From contig MU603931.1 in assembly GCA_025201845.1 (NCBI GenBank), positions 62,001 through 126,000 of the forward strand: DNA of 64,000 bases. The letters run 5' to 3'. A model generated the notes under the pieces. That model made no database searches. It had not been told where the DNA came from and saw nothing but the letters and a program-made list of their open reading frames with translations. The DNA is from Martensiomyces pterosporus (Eukaryota; Kickxellomycota; Kickxellomycetes; Kickxellales; Kickxellaceae). This document shows positions 1 to 10,978 of the stretch, piece after piece. Position 1 is the first letter of the stretch. Each line of letters opens with the position of its first letter. The translations under genes and the position numbers were made by a program.

Positions 1-173
1 GGAAAGCAGTTTGTATTCGCTGTGCGGCCACGAATCACAAAGCGGCAGGAACAAATCCCCCATGCATGCACTGCAAATCCCTGAAGCGGCCCGGGGGTGT
101 TGGGTTGCAAAATAAAACAAAGGACAATGTGCGGCTTGCGACAGGCGCACATGAAAGCAAGCTCTCAACCTAC

Positions 174-2467
174 CTTTTTGTCAGGCACGCCCAGGCTAAT
201 GTGCACATCTAGGCGGCCGGGTCGCAGTAGCGCTGGATCAACGACATGCGGTCTGCTGCTCACTATATCTCACATTGCGAAAAATCAGCAGCAAGTGGGG
301 AGCAGCGCTGTGAGTGTGCTTGCTGGGTCAGATTGGCTGGCTGCTTGCGCGCCGCGCTTGTCTGCAGTTGCCAGAAGAGCGGCGGAGCAGCTCGCTCCCA
401 GACTTCCGCCCGCACAACGACCATGGTGTCTGCTTACCTGCAAGCACAAAAACGTCCGACGACTTTCCGGCATGTGCACTGAACCCGTCCATTTCTAAAG
501 AGTCACAAACAGAGTGCACCGCATTGTGAAAATCACAGAGCAGCCAAGAGAGGGAGTTGCGTCATTCGCCGCACACTTGCTTAGTCTGGATGCAGAATCA
601 TTCTCATCACCGTGCAACAATATCAGAAACACTGTTACAGGTATATGAGCGAGCGTCATTGGAAGGATCCATGCAGCGCAATAGGTAGGAGGCTGGCTTT
701 GAGCGAAGAGAAGCAAGGGGAAGTATGGAACTCTGCGGCGCCGTCATCTGCTCTCCATCTCCTTCGCATCTGGTGCTCTGTAGGCAAGGAGGGGCAGATG
801 ACCACGCTGAATGCAAACCTCCAAAGCGCACACAATGCGCTCCCCTCCATCCCAGTCGACATTTGCGCAGAAAGAGCGGGTTGCAAAATGCATTTTGTGA
901 AAATCGATTGCCTGCCACACGCATTGGTGTCATGCAGGGGGATTGGATGGCAAGGCTGCATGTCACCAACAGCAGTGACGGTGTGCGGTGATCTTTTACT
1001 TACCAACCAGCAGACTTGTCACAATCCTGTCACTCGTATTCTCCGATGTCTGGCTAGTTCCGCGTCGGGGTGCCAGTGCATCAATCTACAGCAGCCAGGG
1101 AATCAGCGCAGGCATCAAGCGCACGAAATCAGGCTGCAGGCCACATACAAATCCCGCCTCCAGTCATGCTGGGCTCGAGCACTCTGGTTTCTGTAACTTA
1201 CGTGGTCAAATAGGAGGATGCAGGGTGAGCTCTTGCGTGCCTGCGCAAACAGGTCTGCAACTGCCTTCTCTGACTCGCCAACAATCATCGATCGCATCTG
1301 TGAGGCGTCCACCCAAATTGTATTCACGGCCAGCTCGTTGGCCAGCGCACAGCAAAGCATTGACTTTCCCGTCCCAGGTGGCCCATGAATCAGGGCGCCA
1401 CGCGGCGGATCCACACGCATCTCCTGGTACTTTTGAGAGTGCAAAAGCGGCTCGACCACCAGCGATTTGACGCGCTCAACGGTTTCGTCCATGCCAAATA
1501 TGTCTGCAAACGACACCTGTGGGATCTTGGACTGGAACGAAGCCAGGTTGGACGGCCTGACTTCCTCTGTTATGCGCAGAAACTCATCCACGCCCGCTTC
1601 TCCCTTGTGCTCCATAAACGCACGCAGGCACACACTCTGCAAATCGGCTGCCGAGAACCCATGCGCCTTTTTCGCTATCGCAGCAATGTCGTCTGGCTTG
1701 GAGACCTTGGCAAACCTTTGAAGCATGATCTCCAAGACCTTGGCCCGTGCATCGGCATCAGATAGATGGACATCTACAACCGAATCCAGTCTTCCTAGCC
1801 GCAGGATCTCTGGTGGAATCGCAGACAGCCGGCTCGTTGTCCCCAGAACAAAAGCGTGAGTACTGTCCAGCAGATCCAGCAGCAGCGAGAGCATGCGTGC
1901 CTCCATAGTATCAGGCCGAGTCGATCCACTCAGCACATCGATCTCCTCCATAATAAGAATCCAGCCGCCGTCGTCGGACTCTGCATTGCCATCCGCTTTT
2001 GGCCTGGCAAAACACTCGAGAAGATGTGCCTCGCTTTTTCCTTGGTCTGCAAAAAACAGGTCTGGACAGTGCACAGTTCGGTGCGGCTTTCCCGAGCTCT
2101 GTGCAAACGCCCGTGCAAGTTTCGTCTTCCCGCATCCAGGGATCCCGCTCAGAATCACCCCTGATGGGGATGTGGCTGCGCACTGCTCTTCTCTCGAGTT
2201 GCCGGCTTGGTAGTCGGCGAACCTATCCACCAGCGTATCAATCGCGCTGTCAATTCCACCGGCTTTTCTCTTGATCGCGATCCGTAGTTCTGAGTAGTCC
2301 ATGGGTGCAGGGCTAGTTCCTTGTTCCATGAATAGCGAAAAGAGCAAGCAATTGGGTTTGAGCATGCGGCTAAATCGTGCCACTTCGCAAAACCCTGCCC
2401 TACGGCCACACGTGCGTAGTTGCTGCTGAGCACCCAGCGGTACAATTGAGGGTAATTGCGCAGTCAT
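174..2467 (-). CDS. Tandem AAA+ ATPase, CDC48/AFG2 family (3' end beyond window)
   Basis: Two AAA+ modules, as in CDC48, AFG2/SPATA5, SPATA5L1 and PEX1 proteins that remodel complexes with ATP. Visible exons: 1202-2467, 1004-1085, 438-494 and 174-262. All have GT/AG borders and keep frame across split codons; the last visible exon ends in a donor, so the gene continues past base 1. D1 has Walker A GIPGCGKT near residues 108-115 and a Walker B reading ILIMEEID, with Glu174 at the usual Asp. D2 has Walker A GPPGTGKS at 362-369, and its Walker B reads LLFDH|ID across the first intron, so the catalytic Glu is His422. The D2 exons then give DALAPRRG and ALLRPGRLD (arginine-finger region). The N-domain is short. 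The start is uncertain: ATG 2467 is used, but ATG 2302 is also possible. The subfamily is not settled; SPATA5L1-like or PEX1-like are the main options. Confidence 0.78.
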
Positions 2468-2713
2468 GTGATGGAGAATGGCCACTCGGTGTCTCGCCAC
2501 TCTTTGAAGGATGCCAAGAAAAGGCTTGGCAGTTGGCATCTTCCCTGCTTTAAATCGCTTTGCATAGCCGGTGCCCCTTGTTCGCATCGCTATTGCTTCT
2601 CGTGTCTCTCTTGTGTTATTCCAGCATACTCTTTCTTCCAGGTTTGCTGCATACTATTGTACCAGCCGGTGCCTGTCCGTTTCTTTTCTATATTTCGCAG
2701 TCACAGCAGCACC

Positions 2714-5431
2714 ATGGGCGGAGGACCAATTGAAGCGACGCCGTCTCCGGACTTCTCGGACTATTGTATAGTCGGCGAGGTATCGAGCGTGCAGCTCCTC
2801 TACTCCAAGAGCAAGGTGTACGTCTACCGCTCAACAAGCAAGAAGGACAGGATTGCCGGGTTCATCTGCATCGTGCGCGGCCCTGACGATCAATACTACA
2901 TCGCATGGACGCCCGAAGCCCTGCTGTCAGAGCAAGACAGGGAGTCGTATGTGCAGGTCGAGCTCTGCCCAAACTTCCTCGACGGAGGGGAGCAGCAAGG
3001 CGAAGACGGCAATCCCCAGCCTTCCTCTGATGCTGCGCACGTGTCGCTCAGCATGCTCTCGGACGACAGCAACGTCCTGATATCCACCGAGCCTCTAAGT
3101 CTTGCAAGCACAATGCTGTCTGTATCTAGCTACGCGTTCTGCAAGCCCGTTGGCGAAATAGCCTCGCTGCTTATCCACCCGCCATCGCTTACCCAGTGGT
3201 ACGGCTCCGTCATCTTGAATATGGCTGATGGCAGCTCGCTTGCCCCCATGTGGTTCCACGACGACGAGAGCGCTAGCACGCTACTGGGAATGACTAGGCA
3301 CTGGGGTGGCGACGAGCTGTTGGTGTGGATGTCCCACGTGGTGTCGATTGAACGGTCGCTGGAGGACCCGAACCGCTACGAGATCCACGGATCAAAGACA
3401 CCGCACATTATTCTCAGCAAGCCAAGCACGCCCACAGAGTCAGCCGTGCTCTGTCCATCAGCGTCGCCAAGGCAATCGACTGGCTCGAGCGCTGATGCCA
3501 GAGAGGGGGCAGCCGCTACTACTAGTGCCGAGGCTAGCCAAAGTGGTGCTGCTGCTGCAGATGGGGGTAGCCCTCTCGGCGTCCTTGACTCGGCCGTCAA
3601 CGGGAACATGGATCCGCTGATGCAGCAAGTCAAGGAGCTTCGCTGGGGGATACTCGAACGGTTCTCGCGAATCACTCGCACTGTTAAGGACGCTGCATCG
3701 TCGTTCATCGAGACGCCTGTGGGCCGCCAGGTGGCACCATACATTCCGCCGTCTCTGGGCGGCGGTGCCAGTTCGGCCAGCGCCTCGGGCAATCTTGTAA
3801 AAGAGTATGAGGGTGCGCGCATCTACCTGGCCAAATGGGCAGCACAGCATATCATCCAGCAGCAGCACGAGGATGGCGAGCGCGAATCTCAGCTGGCTTC
3901 TGGCACCGATGACGCAGAAGCTAGCGGCGCGAATAGCAGGAAAAGGCCAAGAGACCAAGGCACCTCCAGCATCTGGGAAGAGTGGGTTGCTGAAAACAGC
4001 AGCCTTGGCTCGTTCGAGGTCATCAGCACCAACAGGTCTGCAAACTTGCCGCAGCCAATCCGCACAAGGCCCGCGCTCTCGGCCGAGCAGTGGTTTTCCT
4101 ACTTTGAACCGCCAAAGGGCACATCCAACGACGAGTTCAAGATCCTCGTCGACCCTAGCATCGTCCGCCGGGCGATATTTGCAGGCGGCGTGGAGGAAGA
4201 CATGCGCCCAGTGGTGTGGAAGTACCTGCTGGGCATGCACCCCTGGGGGAGTACCGAGAAGGAGCGCGGCGCGATCGACAGGCGCAGTTCTGATGAGTAC
4301 TGGGAGCTGAAGGACAGGTGGCTCAGTGACCGTGAGCTCAAGCAGACCAGCGACTTCATCGACCAGCACAGCAGGATTGAAAGGGATGTCTTGCGCACGG
4401 ATCGCACACTGCCCCTATTCGCCACAGACTCGATGTATGGCGGGAATGACGAGACAAACCTGGCCGAAAACGGACTGCCTGGCTCCAGCGCTAGCCTCGA
4501 GCAGATGAAGGATATTCTGATGACCTACCACTTCTACGACCAAGCATCCCTAGGATATGTGCAGGGGATGTCCGATCTTCTGGCGCCAATATACTCGGTC
4601 TACCAGGACGAGCCCACTACGTTTTGGGCATTCGCATCGTTCATGCGTCGCATGCGACCCCACTTCCTCCGCGACCAGAGCGGCATGCAGGACGAGCTGA
4701 GCACCATGGCGCAGCTGGTCGAGATTGCCAACCCGCAGCTCCACCAGCACCTGGAGAAATGCGACGCCTCGAACATGTTCTGCTGCTACCGCTGGCTGCT
4801 CATCTGGTTCAAGCGTGAGTTCAGCTTCGAGAATATCCTGAGGCTGTGGGAGGTGCTGTGGACAGACTACCTGTCGGATCGGTTTGTGCTTTTTGTTGCC
4901 CTGGCTATCTTGCAGCGCCATGCAGATATCATCATGGATCACCTGGAGTCGCCTGAGGAGGTTCTGAAATACGTGCAAGATCTTAGCGAGTGCATCGACC
5001 TGAACGACACGCTGAAGGGTGCAGAGATGTGCTTCTACAAGGTTCGCCATCGCGTGAACATCGTGGAGAGCGCTAGAAAAGAGCGCGGTCTTGAGGTATT
5101 TGTCAAGGAGCCTCCTACTGACAGCGACGACAGCGGGGAGAGCGGAGACCAGAGCAGCAATGCCGCTGCCGCCGCTTTGCCAAACGCCGACACCGAGGTT
5201 CCGCTTATCTCCTTCGACTGGGAGGATCCAGAGAGTTCGAATGTAGACGAATCTGCTCCTATCCTGGACAACGAACCAAAGGGCAAGGAGGAGGAGGTGA
5301 GCGTAGAGGAGACTCCAGCAGGCATTCCATCTAGCGGCAGTGACAACGGCAGTGGCAGTAGCGGGCTTGCAGCACTCCCAGAGATCTCTGAGGCTGTTCA
5401 CAACATCTTTGCTCATGGCTACAAGCAATAG
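2714..5431 (+). CDS. GYP7/TBC1D15-like Rab GTPase-activating protein
   Basis: 905-residue intronless protein that should speed GTP hydrolysis by a Rab GTPase; yeast Gyp7 acts on the vacuolar Rab7 homologue. The N-terminal about 90 residues (ELLYSKSKVYVY-like region) match the Rab-binding domain of Gyp7/TBC1D15. A Ser/Ala-rich linker follows, then a TBC domain from about residue 490 to 800. Both catalytic fingers are intact: IxxDxxR with Arg561, and YVQG with Gln617. The C-terminal tail is acidic and Ser-rich. The start ATG lies in a good context (agcaccATGG). Longer open frame upstream is ignored because the conserved domain begins here. It shares a 246-bp divergent promoter with the AAA gene. 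Confidence 0.9.
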   Translation: MGGGPIEATPSPDFSDYCIVGEVSSVQLLYSKSKVYVYRSTSKKDRIAGFICIVRGPDDQYYIAWTPEALLSEQDRESYVQVELCPNFLDGGEQQGEDGNPQPSSDAAHVSLSMLSDDSNVLISTEPLSLASTMLSVSSYAFCKPVGEIASLLIHPPSLTQWYGSVILNMADGSSLAPMWFHDDESASTLLGMTRHWGGDELLVWMSHVVSIERSLEDPNRYEIHGSKTPHIILSKPSTPTESAVLCPSASPRQSTGSSADAREGAAATTSAEASQSGAAAADGGSPLGVLDSAVNGNMDPLMQQVKELRWGILERFSRITRTVKDAASSFIETPVGRQVAPYIPPSLGGGASSASASGNLVKEYEGARIYLAKWAAQHIIQQQHEDGERESQLASGTDDAEASGANSRKRPRDQGTSSIWEEWVAENSSLGSFEVISTNRSANLPQPIRTRPALSAEQWFSYFEPPKGTSNDEFKILVDPSIVRRAIFAGGVEEDMRPVVWKYLLGMHPWGSTEKERGAIDRRSSDEYWELKDRWLSDRELKQTSDFIDQHSRIERDVLRTDRTLPLFATDSMYGGNDETNLAENGLPGSSASLEQMKDILMTYHFYDQASLGYVQGMSDLLAPIYSVYQDEPTTFWAFASFMRRMRPHFLRDQSGMQDELSTMAQLVEIANPQLHQHLEKCDASNMFCCYRWLLIWFKREFSFENILRLWEVLWTDYLSDRFVLFVALAILQRHADIIMDHLESPEEVLKYVQDLSECIDLNDTLKGAEMCFYKVRHRVNIVESARKERGLEVFVKEPPTDSDDSGESGDQSSNAAAAALPNADTEVPLISFDWEDPESSNVDESAPILDNEPKGKEEEVSVEETPAGIPSSGSDNGSGSSGLAALPEISEAVHNIFAHGYKQ

Positions 5432-5552
5432 GCCACATCGTGTTTCATACTCATGCCCTTTTTATATATACTTTAAACTTTGCTTGCCTCATTCAAACCG
5501 CTTCTTTGCATGTACCAAGAGCGTGCTCAGAATTGTCCAAAGAGCACAGGGG

Positions 5553-7799
5553 CTATGCGAGGTATCTGTAGATTGTCTGGTCGTTTTCGTCGCGCTCCAT
5601 ATATTCGCGCTCGATCAGCGAGTCGATTCTCTTCTTCAGCTCCACCGTGGAAGTGTTGAACCTCAGCTGGCCAAGGAGCTCAGTCATCAGCGACGTGTAG
5701 TCGATGGTCTTTCTGGCCTTCATGATGCGCACCAATGCTGCATCAACCTTGTACATGCGGTCGAGCTGAATGTGCTCCTCAGTCTCCTTGTTCTCCTTCT
5801 CGGCTTCCTTGAGCTGGATCTGGTTGACCTTGACACGCGCCTGCGGGGAGCTGAACTTGGAGTTGAATGTGAACCTATCTGCCGGTGCTACATTCCTTCC
5901 CTTGGGCTCCTTAGTCAAAATGCGGTATTTGCCACAAGCCAGCGACTGCAGCGTGCGCTGCAGCTCGGTGTCATCCAGCCCCGTGCTCTCCTGGATCTCA
6001 GTATAGACAAGCGAGTCGCGCTCGGAAAACAGACACAGCACCGTTCCCTGCACCAGCGAAAGGGAGAGATCCTTGGCACCCTCGTCAAAGCTGACTCTCA
6101 GCAGACAGGTGCCCAGACTGTGCTGCCACTGGAGGTTGCGGCCATGGTGGTTCTCGTTATAAAAGCTAGCGTACTGTGCCTGTGCCTGCTCGACCTCCCT
6201 GGGAACAACGAGGTCCATGGGCTCGTAAGTGGGCCAGAACGCCTGTGCAAGCACGTTGGCATGGAATCCAATTTGGCCTGCCTCCTGGGAGTACTTTGAC
6301 TCTGCAAACTTGCCAGCCAAGTTCTCCGACGACTCCATGTCGCGGAACATGCCCTCGAGCTTGTTTGTGAACCCGGCACCGCACTCGAGCTTGAGCCTCT
6401 GCAGCATAGACCGCTCGGCGTCTGTGGAGGCGCTCTTACTGTGCAGCAGTCGTTTGGCCAGATCGCGCTTGTAAAACGCCTCAAACAAGTCCTTGCCTTG
6501 AATGAACCGGAAGAGCACGAGAATGCGGTCCAGCAGGTCATCCAGATCGTCGTTAACAGCCATCTTGCTGCCAGAGCGCATGCACTGGTCGACAAACTTG
6601 GCAATCAGCTGAGCCGGCTTGTTGCGCTTGGTGTTGATAAACTCTTCAAAAGACTCGCGCAGCGCGTGGGCGAGCGCCTCGTTGCTCTGAAACGCGTCCC
6701 TTAGCACGACATCGAGCCTCTGCTTGAGCGCCAGCAGCTCAGTAACCAAGGTGACGTCGAGATCTGGCGCCTGAACAAGAACCAGCCCAGTCTTTTTAAT
6801 GTACGAAGACCAGTGGCTCTTCAGTGTGTCGATGCGGTTAACAGGCAACAGCAGCGAGTATAGGGTGGCCAGGTCGCCGACCATATTCCCGTCCACCATC
6901 ACACCAAAGCTCGTTGATAGGAGCTTGTCAGTGTGCTTGTCGACGAGCTCGGATAGCGCAGTGGACAGCAGTGCGGCTTTGCTGTTGGCACTCAGGTAAT
7001 GCGAAATCCGCTGGGTCTCCTCATCCAGACGCCGCTTCACATGCGCCAGGTACTGCGGTACGTTCATCTGTCCAGACGACTGACCCGCGCTGCTGGCCGT
7101 TATTGCGGCCAGGCTGCCAACAAGCCGCCTGCTCTCCCTCTGGTAATATTCGCGTGTGGATTCAATCAGGTTGGGCACAAAGTACTGCGAGTACAAGCTC
7201 AGCTCCATCAGCATGTTGACCAAGGTCAAGAGCATCGCGCGATCCACCTCTCTGCCGTCCCTCTCTCTCGTAATCTCGCCAACAATAAGCCTTGTAAGCC
7301 TCGACTTCATATCCGTGTCAACCAAGTACCTCCGAACAACACCCAGCCCCATTGCCCACAGCGACACCACGTTTGCTGTCTGCAGCACATATGTGCGGTC
7401 CAAGTACAGGAATATGCACTTTATCATGGACAGCTGCTGAGTATAGTTTGTCCAGAATCCTCGTGCAGCGTTCAGCACAGAGTCTTCGCCCGACACGTCC
7501 TGCTGGCTGTTGATTATGGAGAGCTGCTCGCGCGTGTATCGCTCGCATTCGCGCTGGAGCTCTGCGTAAATGTCGCTGCCGAAATTGTGCAAGCAAAGGC
7601 TCTCGCAGTCGCGGTACAGCTCCTCAAGCCCCTGTGCGGTCGGCTTCCCTTCCTGTATGGCACGCACTGCATTCTGGAGCCTTGCCAATGCGTCGGCTTT
7701 GAAGCTCGCTGGCAGCGCGGGTATGGATTTTAGGCCCTTTATGACAAGCTTCTTTTGGGGTCCGCCTGAGGGTGGCCCTGGTCTCTTTGTCGCCCACAT
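5553..7799 (-). CDS. CUL4: Cullin-4, scaffold of a CRL4 ubiquitin ligase
   Basis: 748-residue cullin. The N-terminus carries a KKLVIKGLK segment typical of CUL4, which binds DDB1. Cullin repeats follow, then the cullin homology domain and a C-terminal winged-helix domain ending IYRYLA. The neddylation site reads VRIMKARK, with acceptor Lys694. In the cell it holds the RING subunit RBX1 at the C-terminus and DDB1-DCAF substrate receptors at the N-terminus, for roles in replication and repair. The ATG at 7799 was chosen because the further in-frame sequence upstream is low-complexity and lacks cullin similarity. The gene is convergent with the GYP7-like gene; only 121 bp separate their stop codons. 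Confidence 0.92.
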   Translation of the reverse strand: MWATKRPGPPSGGPQKKLVIKGLKSIPALPASFKADALARLQNAVRAIQEGKPTAQGLEELYRDCESLCLHNFGSDIYAELQRECERYTREQLSIINSQQDVSGEDSVLNAARGFWTNYTQQLSMIKCIFLYLDRTYVLQTANVVSLWAMGLGVVRRYLVDTDMKSRLTRLIVGEITRERDGREVDRAMLLTLVNMLMELSLYSQYFVPNLIESTREYYQRESRRLVGSLAAITASSAGQSSGQMNVPQYLAHVKRRLDEETQRISHYLSANSKAALLSTALSELVDKHTDKLLSTSFGVMVDGNMVGDLATLYSLLLPVNRIDTLKSHWSSYIKKTGLVLVQAPDLDVTLVTELLALKQRLDVVLRDAFQSNEALAHALRESFEEFINTKRNKPAQLIAKFVDQCMRSGSKMAVNDDLDDLLDRILVLFRFIQGKDLFEAFYKRDLAKRLLHSKSASTDAERSMLQRLKLECGAGFTNKLEGMFRDMESSENLAGKFAESKYSQEAGQIGFHANVLAQAFWPTYEPMDLVVPREVEQAQAQYASFYNENHHGRNLQWQHSLGTCLLRVSFDEGAKDLSLSLVQGTVLCLFSERDSLVYTEIQESTGLDDTELQRTLQSLACGKYRILTKEPKGRNVAPADRFTFNSKFSSPQARVKVNQIQLKEAEKENKETEEHIQLDRMYKVDAALVRIMKARKTIDYTSLMTELLGQLRFNTSTVELKKRIDSLIEREYMERDENDQTIYRYLA

Positions 7800-8766
7800 T
7801 TCGTGCTTATGTCTTGAGTTTACCGGCAGGGTTTTGTGTGCAGGCGCCAAAAGCAGAGGCTGGGTAAATTGAAAACATGAATTTGTGCAGAAGCAAGAAA
7901 AAAAAGCGTGCTTGCGGAGTGGGGCCTGACGTGCCTCTTTGGTGCAGCAGGCGCAGGTCATTGCATCCAGCTAGCACGCACTGGGCCAAACAAAGCCCTG
8001 TCCTGCTTTCTCCGTGATCAAACCATTTCTTGATCCCGGCGCTCTTTTACGCACTTGGCTGATTGCTGCAGCAGCAAAGGAGCTGTTTCGTCATCCTTGC
8101 TCTAATTAAGGCGCATGCGGCCGCTGCTGTGGCTCGCGCTTATCGCCCCTATCTCAAGGCTTGGCGCATGAGGGCATTGCAACTTGGCTGCGCTTTGTGG
8201 TGCAATTTCGGCTGCTTACAAATATCTTTTGCTGCTCCCGTGTTCTGGCTAGATGCTGATACGGGCGTGGACAGCGGCATATCGCTGGTGTGCGTGGCCC
8301 ATGCTATCCTATCTTGCAGCAGAATACATGGATATGGACATGGACATTGACATAAACATGGACACGAGCACGGTACAGGTTTGGCAAGGAGCACAGACTC
8401 TGGGCATTCACATGCATGGGCAGGCACGCTTCAGCTCGGCAGATCGCAGCTCCCGGAGATAGCGCCGCCCCGCCTGGTGTTTCTCCTGCTGGCACAGACA
8501 CTGCGAATCTCCTTCGAGCACAATTTGCCACGTATCCCACGATACTTTTTTTTACCGCTCCCACGAAAAGGGCTTTGTGTAGCAAAAGCGGGTTGGGTTG
8601 ATTTCACTGGTGCCGAAGGGCTGCCGAGAAGCGTGCATTTGTGGCAAATGAGGAGTAGCGCCGAGAGGGGCCAAGTTCCTTGTTGCTTCCCTTTGTGCTT
8701 CTTTCCACAGCCTTTTATAGCTGACCCCATTTCCCCACTTTGCAGCAAGACCAGGCTTTCTTTTCC
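7800..8766. other. Intergenic region, CUL4 / thioesterase divergent promoters
   Basis: About 970 bp between divergent starts. I see no coding exon that can be defended and no tRNA. A short imperfect hexanucleotide array lies at 8325-8366. Confidence 0.6.
8325..8366. repeat. Imperfect hexanucleotide array (GACATG/GATATG type)
   Basis: About seven degenerate units built on ACATGG/ATATGG/ACATTG follow one another in the promoter region upstream of the thioesterase gene. Translated, the plus strand would read alternating Met-Asp, but no longer frame supports coding use. Confidence 0.6.
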
Positions 8767-9675
8767 ATGCTTTCTCCGCGCTTGTTGGCCAAGCTTCCCT
8801 CCCGTCTTGCAACCAAGCACCCCCAGCCACACCGCCACTACGCTATCCCGCGCTCCACAGCCCAGCGGATAAACTCGACAGCAGCACAGTTCGGCAAGAT
8901 GAACAGCGCACAGTACGTATTCTCCAAGCCCATGCTGGCAGTCTGGGCCGCATGCTGCATCACATTTGGCGTCTCCATCAGCCTATTTGGCGTCGATCAG
9001 GGGTGGCTCGGCTTCGTCGGCAAGAACAAGTCCCCGGAAGCAAAGAGCGATGTGAAATCGCACGGCTCTGAGGAAGAGGAAATGGATGCAGAGACGTACC
9101 AGGCGTTCACCGACACGCTCTTCGCCACGGACGCCGCCAAGCAGTGTCTTGCTGCGCCCGAGGAGTGGAAGCGGATCCCGTACTTCTGGTCAAAGAACAA
9201 GCAGCTGACCAAATCCTCATTTATCTCGGGCACCCTGCATGGGCCCGAGAAGGTCACAGTCGAGCCCCTGGTCTTCCTCAACCGCGATCGCAAGCAATTC
9301 GTTGTCATCGCCCATTTTGGCAACAAGCTGTGTGGCCATCCGGGCATCGTCCACGGCGGCGTCCAGGCAACCCTGTTTGACGAGATCACGGCACGCCCCG
9401 CTTTTTGGAACCTCCCGCGCAACGTTGCTTTGACTGCTACGCTGAAGGTCAACTACCGCCGGCCCGTGCATTCGGGTCAGGTGCTTGTGTTCAGAACTTG
9501 GCTTGACAAGCTGGATGGCCGCAAGGCGGTTGTTAAGGCACAGCTGGAGGATACCAAGGGCAATATCCTGAGCGATGCTGAGTCTCTGTACATCAGCCCG
9601 AGCGATGAGAAGCTGGTTGCGGATCGGTCAGACGTCGTCAAGGCTATCGAGAGCGTCTACCCCGGTGCATTCTAG
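8767..9675 (+). CDS. Mitochondrial hotdog-fold thioesterase-like protein (FMP10/UPF0644 type)
   Basis: 302-residue protein of the 4HBT acyl-CoA thioesterase superfamily. The first about 40 residues are rich in Arg, Ser and Ala and lack acidic residues, as in a mitochondrial presequence. One hydrophobic segment (PMLAVWAACC region, about residues 55-77) suggests membrane anchoring. The hotdog domain covers about residues 185-285 and contains the family signature HGGVQATLFDE, whose His-Gly-Gly and Asp-Glu line the active site in characterised members. Yeast Fmp10 is a similar mitochondrial protein of unclear role. The substrate cannot be read from the sequence. Three in-frame codons upstream (from 8740) precede the chosen ATG; the first of these is not needed. 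Confidence 0.8.
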   Translation: MLSPRLLAKLPSRLATKHPQPHRHYAIPRSTAQRINSTAAQFGKMNSAQYVFSKPMLAVWAACCITFGVSISLFGVDQGWLGFVGKNKSPEAKSDVKSHGSEEEEMDAETYQAFTDTLFATDAAKQCLAAPEEWKRIPYFWSKNKQLTKSSFISGTLHGPEKVTVEPLVFLNRDRKQFVVIAHFGNKLCGHPGIVHGGVQATLFDEITARPAFWNLPRNVALTATLKVNYRRPVHSGQVLVFRTWLDKLDGRKAVVKAQLEDTKGNILSDAESLYISPSDEKLVADRSDVVKAIESVYPGAF

Positions 9676-9881
9676 ACTGATGCACTCCATATTTCGTTAC
9701 CTCACTGTCTCCTTCACTGTTTGATAATAGACAACAACTCAAATTGCACGCTCTGCCCCTAAATGCACAGTGCAGCGTAGCGCAACTTGTCTGGTTCGGC
9801 CGTATATGGGATAGCTGAGGAGTTGTTACTCAATGCAAACAGCAAAATAGGGGGAGGGTCTGAAAGTGTGTTGGGTGGATG

Positions 9882-10978
9882 CTACGCCGTGGCGTTCCAC
9901 ACGTTGTATGCCTGCGCTAGAGCAGCGATAGTGCCGCAGACACCCACGGCCACATCCGGGAAAGTGGACCCACGAATCGACCAGTGCAGGGTCAGCGGGA
10001 AGTAGCAGGCATTAATCAAAAGCTGAATCTTCCAGCTCTTTGTCTCCGCGTCCACCGCATCCAGCTCCTCCTGCATCTTTGCCGCGTCCATCTTGCCCTG
10101 GGTAAAGATCTTCTGCTTCCGGGCCTTAATAACACGGTGCTCCTCACCCAGGCGGACAAACTGCAGGGCGACCCAGGCAGCCCAGAATCTGCACGACCAG
10201 TATCCAGCATCGTCGACGAGCTTATCCGAGAACGGTGCGATCTTGTGGGCTCCGAGCCAGTATATGTGCTCCAGCGGGTAGTAGCAGACAAGGGTGAAGT
10301 TCATGATGCGGTCGAGCCACTGGAGAAGTTTTGTCTGCGCCGGGAACTGCTCGGCGTACCGGATGTACTGCGCCATGGGCACTAGGCCAGTGAGGCGGAT
10401 CATGATGCGGTAGTCCGAAACGAGGTTGGAGAGCACGCGGACGCGCTCGGAGGCTGACTTGTGGCCGCGCTTGGCGTAGAGCCAGACAATGATCTTGGTG
10501 AAGTACTGGGTAACCTACAACGTGCTTGAATAAAAGCAATTGATGCGCATTGCCGCTGTGCATTGAGCGTTAGCAGAGCCCTCTTCTGGTGGCCTGGGCG
10601 ACATGGCATGTGGGAGAGAGCTGGCACTTGCTGCGTCTTTCGCAAAAACAAATGGCCTGGCATGTGAAATAAAGGCAGACGGCTGCTTTGCTGGCCTGCA
10701 CCTACCATCCAGAACTTGTCGTGTCCGCTGCCCGATGACAAGAAGCGAATAATGTGGTCCAGCGTAGGCGCGGGTCCCTTCAGCATGCGTCTGAGCGCCA
10801 ATGCGAGGATGTGGTTCCCTCTGAGCGACCTTTCTGGGCTCTGCGTGCTCTCGTCCTTCTCAGCGACGGCAGGCGGCTGCTGCTTCTCCACCTCCGCCAA
10901 AGGCGCATTCTCGCTGTTAACCAGAACACCCGAGGCTTCGAGGGGGTTGTCTGCAGTGGTGGGCCCAGTATCGCTCAT
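9882..10978 (-). CDS. PEX11: Peroxisomal membrane protein PEX11
   Basis: 301 residues in two exons, 10706-10978 and 9882-10514, with a 191-bp GTAGGT...TAG intron in phase 0. PEX11 proteins bind and bend the peroxisomal membrane and drive elongation and division. The first about 60 residues are a variable, charged region. The family core starts at TLDHIIRFLSS and runs through RVLSNLVSDYR to the C-terminal hydrophobic segments (INACYFPLTLHW and VGVCGTIAALAQAY). The start ATG at 10978 is the first true ATG; a TTG two codons upstream is not a credible start. The length fits fungal PEX11. Confidence 0.9.

Noticed and set aside
8028..8045. Possible tRNA B-box (GATCAAACC)
   Set aside because: No matching A-box or acceptor and T-arm pairing around it.
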